The translations under genes and the position numbers were made by a program. A DNA stretch of 64,000 nucleotides from assembly GCA_038503065.1 (NCBI GenBank), contig JBCAMK010000021.1:868001-932000 (forward strand). Direction: 5' to 3'. Shown piece after piece: positions 58,291-64,000 of the stretch (position 1 is the stretch's first letter; each line of letters starts with the position of its first letter). The DNA comes from Paragyromitra xinjiangensis (Eukaryota > Ascomycota > Pezizomycetes > Pezizales > Discinaceae). The notes beneath the pieces were generated by a model that did no database searches, was not told the origin of the DNA, and saw nothing but the letters and a program-made list of their open reading frames with translations.

Positions 58291-58658
58291 AATTTTTGGA
58301 GGATGAATAGAAGAGATATCCAGTAGAACGGATGGATTACTATCGTTTCCTAAAAGATTAAGGCCTGTGTTGCTGGTGACGGTGGTAAAATTTTCGATTT
58401 TTAAGTAATTAGCATGCTCCTCTGTATATTTTCGTGCTTATATCGAGATCTCATACCTTCAACCTTATTTGTTTGAGCCCCCAACCCGACGTTCGGGTCT
58501 CAAACAACCTCGATTTTGCAGTTCAATTAGGCCACGCTGTCTTTTATTGCATACCACTACGGCTCTCTACTGGAACGCATCTCCATGCAGATTCGTTCCG
58601 GGAGCGTCATCCAAAGACAAGTTCATAAAAACAACCCCTTCCTAGGCTAGACCACGTA
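58291..58658. other. Spacer within the hairpin cluster
   Basis: No gene; a 64-codon frame at 58434-58628 is unsupported. Confidence 0.4.
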
Positions 58659-58761
58659 CTCGTAAATGACTTACGTTTGTGCACCGGGCTAGGCCCGTGC
58701 CCCATACACTTCCTATGGTATGCAGGCCCAGCCCAGTGCACAAATGTCAGTCAATTACGAG
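58659..58761. repeat. TA-flanked MITE-like hairpin C (103 bp)
   Basis: Inverted arms of about 34 bases, starting CTCGTAA and including GTTTGTGCACCGGGCT on the left, pair with the right arm ending TTACGAG. TA at 58657-58658 and 58762-58763. Same length as hairpin A. Confidence 0.78.
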
Positions 58762-58919
58762 TAGTGTTATTATGCACCAGAATCCTTGTGGGGCGTTGTA
58801 CCGTAACTAGGAAATGTGACTTCAGCAATTTCAAAATGGCGGAAGAAGACTGACTTGCTAAAAGTTTGCCAACTGGCAGGCAGTGAAACACAATTGACGC
58901 CTAACTACTCTGTACTCTA

Positions 58920-59053
58920 CTCGGGGTAGGCATGAAGAACCCGAAAATGCAAGCAGAAGTTGGCCAATCAGTCCGATAATGTGGCTATGGAGGGCGAATC
59001 AAGAAATCTACCAGCAGAGGACATTTTCCGGTTCCTCATGCCTGCCCCGAGTG
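58920..59053. repeat. MITE-like hairpin D (134 bp)
   Basis: The left arm CTCGGGGTAGGCATGAAGAA pairs with a right arm ending CATGCCTGCCCCGAG, continuing to CCGAAAATG/CATTTTCCGG. It is preceded by TA (58918-58919) but followed by TG, so one flank has changed. Confidence 0.72.
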
Positions 59054-59377
59054 CTCTATTAAGCACGTACATGCATGCATGCCACACATTGAGCTTCACC
59101 TAACATAACTTTATCTGGACCCGAGCCTTAGAACCTGGCCAATGATTTCTCCAATCACCGAACTGTGAATCATTTTTGATCCAACGAAAGCCAATAACCT
59201 TATATGTGGAGGCGCTACCATTGCCCAATAAACCACACAACCATCGTTTAAAAGCCACAACCCCGCTCCATTTCAAGTCTAGCATTCAACCATCTGGGCG
59301 TTACAATAAATTCGAAAAGACCTCTTTGTACTCCTACAGACCTACCATAAGAGCACACTATAGAGCTATCTCTCAAC
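59054..59377. other. Promoter region of the CorA-like gene
   Basis: No coding sequence. Holds the presumed promoter and leader; CATGCATGCATGCC lies near 59070. Confidence 0.4.
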
Positions 59378-61642
59378 ATGGATCCTATTTTACCAATATC
59401 TCGTAGCAAATCACAGTCATCAGTGACCTCTGCCGGCTCCAACCGCAGAAATACAACAAAAATTTCCTCATCAGCGGTACCACTTGGGGCGGCCGCGGCC
59501 GCAACCAACCCCGGCGTGGGTAGTCCGGAGTCACCTATCCCCTCACCTATCCCAGATACCCCCGGTAGAGGCGGCCCCTACCATCAGTATATCAAGAAAT
59601 TTGCGGCAAAATCGCCGGTGAGTGGGCATAAGCAACTTCCCCAGGAAAAATCAGTACTGATGCGTAAGTATGAAAGATCCTAGCATGGGGATTCGAGAAA
59701 TGCGCTCGACCTACGAAACTGGACGTTGTTATCTTAGATATACCGGAAGACGGCACCCACCCAACACCTAAAATCTTCGGTGAATCACAATCGATATCCA
59801 AATATCTCAAGTCCGCCCAGCCTGCCGGCCAAAGTCCACCAGAAGGCCTTGATTGTGCCGCGCTTAGCGATTTCCTGGAGAAACCTAAGCCTCAAGGGGT
59901 CGTGCGGCTAGTACTCGTCGAAGACTTGTCACCCACTATGATTGAAGTTTTGGGATCCACATTAGACCTTGATCCGAGCTTTTTCTCAGCACATCTCAAC
60001 GACACCCGATACAGTGCCGACTCTAAGTGGGACGTAACCAACTACTCTGAATATTCGACCCCAGGGTTTATATTTGATATGTACGACTCCGACTCCCGCT
60101 ACGACGACGCCATACGTCGAAAATTTTCAGAGATGCTCACTGATGTGGAACCGAATTGCTTCTCTTGGTCGTGGAAAAGGAAAAGTTTCTTCTCTGCGGA
60201 GGGAGGTATTCAGATAGATAGGCGAGTAAGTGGTAACCAAGCGGTGAATGCACGTGATATAGATTTCACCAATATTAATATCTACCGGCCATACACACCC
60301 CTTAACCCCCCAGAATATCAATCCAGGCGGATGCCCGGCGATTGCTTTGCTGGTACAGCAGAAGAACGAATAAGCTTTATTAGCAGGAATGACAAACAAG
60401 GCCCAGGGTGGACGGGTGCGTTGTCGATCTAACTACATGCTATGTGCCTAGACGGAGTATAGCGCCTAACACTTCTTCTAAACTAGGTATATTCTTATTC
60501 GACGCCGTACGAGACATGTACCTTACAGAGCACGCCTCGCTCAGATCCAAAGTCCTATACGAGTACCAGCGCCCAAAAATACACCCAGGGCCAACCCCGT
60601 CATTCAAGGAAGTCACCACACCCAACTTCACGCCTACGGAAGAGTTCTCAGATCCAAGCACCCGGAACTGGTTCGCTACTTACATCACTGATGAAGGGAC
60701 CAATAGAAGCTGTGTCTGCGATAATCCAGCGAACGCTACGATAAGGGATATGCCAAACTTGATCCTTCACCTGTTACTCCACTACATACTCTTCGACTGG
60801 CAAACCACCGAAAGAGAGTATAGAAAGCTCCTCGAAAGATTCCACTCGCATCTGTGGGAGAAGGAAGAAATACAAGGGCAGCTAAGCATGATCGCAACGC
60901 TTGAAAACTACAAAAAGATGCTCCTTGATGATAGTGAAATGATTCATACACTTTTAGAAGAGGCCGGCGCTGAAAATCTAGGAAGATTGAAGCCTGGCTT
61001 CGAAAAGGTCTTGAGTCGCATCGAGAGTTCAAAAGACCGTATAGAGAAGTTCTCTAGTTCTCTAGTATCGGCTATGTCTATCCTCGAGAGCAAGAGAGCC
61101 ATTTCAGAGGCTGAGAGTGTGTCCAGGCTTACTGAGCTGGCTTTTTTCTTCATCCCGTTAAGTTTCGCAACCTCTATCTTCGGAATGCAAATCCCGGTAA
61201 GCCTTAGTCCTATATGCCATTTTACTAAAGCTAAACCGCAAGCTAGGGCTGGAGTGAGAACTATAAACCCTATATGTGGCCGGTGCTCTCAGCATCTCTT
61301 GTTCTTGGAGTATACATATTGAGACTAGCTATTCACCGTGTACGAGCTACGTGGTCTCTTATGGGTAAGGCTGGACTTACGAGCGGTAGTAGTGCGAAAA
61401 GAAAGGTGTTGATGGAGGTAATTCTTATATATTGGATAGAAATTCCATTGGCACTATTATCGGTGATGGGACTGGTATTGGTTTGGACGCAGACCCACTC
61501 GAGGAGCGTGAGGATCGGGATAACTGTCTTTATTTCCTTGTTGTTCGTGGTAGTGGTCGTTGCGAAAGACCGCTGCTATAATTCTCTTTTTAAGAAAGGA
61601 TCTAGATGGAAGGAACAAGTACAGGCAGTAATGGAACGTTGA
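59378..61642 (+). CDS. CorA-like metal-ion transporter (fungal family)
   Basis: Predicted divalent-cation (Mg2+-type) channel/transporter. Exons 59378-59663, 59738-60415, 60487-61196 and 61247-61642 give 689 aa. Residues 1-95: Ser/Pro/Ala-rich, disordered cytosolic tail. The soluble domain includes RLVLVEDLSPTMIEVLGS, DPSFFSAHL and a long helical stalk (about 430-540). Membrane helices: TELAFFFIPLSFATSIFGMQ, VLSASLVLGVYILRLAI, IEIPLALLSVMGLVLVW and IGITVFISLLFVVVVVA. The CorA signature YGMN is replaced by FGMQ, so selectivity may differ. The last intron (61197-61246) ends at GCTAG; this acceptor gives IPGWSENYKPYMWPV and avoids a stop. No neighbour of related function. Confidence 0.82.
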
Positions 61643-64000
61643 GGAACATGTGTACCGTTAGTCACCTATATAACACATTCCAGTTGTCCAAGGGGATAGC
61701 CCTGCAAAAACCCCGCCCAAGTGAGCGACGTAAACTTTACCAACTCTCCTCCACTAGAGACTATCAGCTGCAGTCGCGTCGGTGGAGCCAATTCTCACCA
61801 CAGAGCCTCCAGGGTGGTCCAGAGCGGTGGTATAATCTCAATAATTGAAAGATCTAATTACCACTATGCCTAGAAGATGGATTGAAGTGGAGAATTGAAG
61901 TCAACGATGACTCGCCTGCCGTAAAGTTTTCATAGCTAGCGTTCATCCGGTCACTCCATTTCCCTGGTTGAAAATTCCGGAGGAATGTGCCCACCGGTAC
62001 CCCTCTTAAAGAAACGAAGGATTTATCGGAGAGTGAATACATATCTCAGCCCAGGTGATCATGAATTACTTCCAGGCTTTGTTCTTTGGTACAAAACCCC
62101 CGAGGAGACGATGAACAGGGGGTTCACCATATAGTACTTCGGAGGTGGAGGTAAGTCTGTCGACACGTGACTGGGTAGCGGTGCTGGGGAAGCATTTCAA
62201 ATCCCCTCACTTAGGCTCGTTCCAATCCCCTACTGCCTATGGCTGCTGCGCACCGTAGGAGCAAGCTGCGCAGTGGGGCTGGGCACGAGACTACCCCTCA
62301 CTACAATTGAATATTTCCGCAATATCATTATGGCATGGCAGTCTTTGCTTGTCCCTCCAATTCTACCCTACCTCTAAATCTTGAGTTTGCTCAAATTTGG
62401 ACCCAGTCGTCTCAATCTTGATACTCCCCCAACACAGTCACCGCCAAGTATCGGCAGGCATACCCCTACTCTCTCGTTACGAGAACACTACGCTGGTAAT
62501 ACTGCCAACTTTCGTGGGGGCCAAAATAACGACTAGAATTTGGGGCTGTGCAATGATTAATGTTGTTGAGTTCTCAGAATTAAAATATGAATTTCTAAGA
62601 AATACATAGGCCTAGGTAGTCCTAGGAAGTAAGTGAAGAATAATACCCGCCCCAGATAAGCCACCCCTTCCGCTCCAAAACTTCGGATAAATACTGGCAG
62701 CATCGGAGTACCAGCGTAAGGGATAAGAGTACTCCCTTTGTGAAGGTATTTTCGCTCGATCCTAAGAAGGTTGGCACGATAAAATCTAAGAATATCCCCC
62801 CTACAAGCGTATTCCAAGACATTACAGTAGACAACAGCTATGAGACGGAATCACCAGAACACCAGAATCGAACGATTAACATTACCAGCCCGTATTCAAC
62901 TAAACAGCGACTACCCCTCAACAAAACGGTATATGCACCAAACCATAATCCCGTCAATTCTACCTTCCACACAAAATCCGGCATGCTGCATCCCGGTAAG
63001 CACAAGGTTGAAATAAGCACAACCGTAGGTATTCCACTACGATACCACCTTTATACCGATTTAATCTAAAAATTCCCACGCCGGAGATATTTCGTAGTTT
63101 AATTTAGTATAACCCAGGATAGTGGAAATAGCCGTATCCATGTTACCTCTATCCTGTGCAACGTCGTTGCCATAGCGAGTGACGGATAATGATCATGCGT
63201 CATACGGCTTCTGGCAATAATAGCAGGTCACTATTACGCCCAAGTAGTGCCATGTCCATAAAAGTAGCCGACGCGGCTATATGAACACCCACACACACGC
63301 ATTGCCAAATCCATCTTCCCCTCTCGATATCGGAACAATCGGCAACTGACGTCGCTGCTAAAATCCTGGTCGATCCTCACGAGGCAGATCATGATGGATA
63401 GATGTCGAAAGGGAGCACCACCACGGAGATGATGGGAAAGATGAGAGAAACACAACATAAACAAGATCCCCATTGAGAAAAGCTTAACCTAGCAGGTATT
63501 TCATCATCGGGGGGATGAGAAAAGGGTCCAGTTTGGGGGATGTCGGTTGGAGCCAAGCGTTGCCAAGTGAGGATCGCCGCCCGGCAGCTAGGCTGAAACC
63601 GGTTACCAGGTGTCTCAGGTCCCACCAGCATACCCGGGAAGACTGCATTGGCATAGAACAAGGGTCTGGCTAAGCCGAGTTACCCGGCGGGCCAGAGTTT
63701 CGGGGATTTGGGGAGCCGAGAGGGCGAATTACGTATTTTGGGGGGAATGGGAGGGTGGGAGCGGATAGTATCGTGGACCGAGTGGGTACGGGCTCGTGTT
63801 GATGGGAAGAAGGGGATCTTGGTATTGGGAGCAGAGTGAGGGATTGGAGGTACGGTGAAGTTGTAGAGGGAGTACCAGTACTTAATTAGTAACACAGAGT
63901 TTCATGTTCCCAATGCTACCACCACGGAAGGGCGCCCGCAGAAGATTGCCGAGGACAGAACATTGATCACCACAACAGCCGCCATACGCGTCTCAGCCCC
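61643..64000. other. 3' flank of the CorA-like gene and unannotated end of window
   Basis: A 110-codon open stretch (62740-63069, GTG start) and minus-strand frames at 63389-63895 show no family features. The latter could be the edge of a gene outside the window. Nothing firm is supported. Confidence 0.4.

Noticed and set aside
62740..63069. 110-codon plus-strand frame starting with GTG
   Set aside because: No ATG and no family features; could be an exon but nothing supports it.
63389..63895. Minus-strand frames near the right edge
   Set aside because: Proline-rich and in several frames; a gene beyond the window edge is possible but cannot be judged here.
1..64000. CRISPR arrays, rRNA and bacterial-type operons
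   Set aside because: No spaced direct repeats and no rRNA-like blocks were seen; gene structure is eukaryotic.

Overview
This window comes from a filamentous ascomycete (Pezizomycotina). Genes are split by many short spliceosomal introns (about 47-230 nt, GTRNGT...YAG, often with CTAAC-like branch points). Intergenic spaces are long, promoters carry CT-rich leaders, and the protein families are typically fungal. A long-intergenic, repeat-rich lineage such as a truffle-like Pezizomycete would fit, but that is only an inference. No tRNA, rRNA or CRISPR array was seen. All splice models were built by eye from reading frame, splice sites and remembered family motifs; nothing was searched.

Layout. 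0-12.4 kb: the 3' part of a copper P-type ATPase; an apparently intact pogo/Tigger-type DNA transposon with TA-flanked inverted repeats; a glycine-rich RNA-binding protein gene; an inverted TCGAGC-rich repeat; a decayed TPR-like gene; then a divergent pair sharing a 157-bp promoter: a Snapin-like BORC/BLOC-1 subunit (minus) and NPRL2/Npr2 of the GATOR1/SEACIT complex (plus). 14.3-26.1 kb: a secreted subtilisin-like protease with PA domain; a large PLP-dependent amino-acid decarboxylase with a 5-nt microexon; an HMG-box chromatin protein. 26.1-33.9 kb is a gene-poor stretch. 34-41.3 kb: a UPF0658 Golgi membrane protein, an apparently intact MULE-type transposase with SWIM zinc finger, and a second glycine-rich RNA-binding protein paralogous to the first. 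42.7-50.5 kb is a gene graveyard: an unrecognised decayed family, an F-box/ankyrin-like relic, a polysaccharide (chitin) deacetylase relic that has lost its catalytic motif, and an unrecognised relic, surrounding one intact gene for a free-standing SesB-like alpha/beta hydrolase domain (normally the N-terminal part of fungal NLRs). 51.9-53.8 kb: SAGA subunit Ngg1/Ada3. 57.3-59.1 kb: four TA-flanked hairpins around a Tc1/mariner transposase relic. 59.4-61.6 kb: a CorA-like metal transporter.

The genes do not form one pathway. Two themes stand out: vacuole/TOR signalling (Snapin plus NPRL2) and chromatin (Ngg1/Ada3, HMG-box). The accessory content is dominated by TA-targeting class II transposons and decayed genes.
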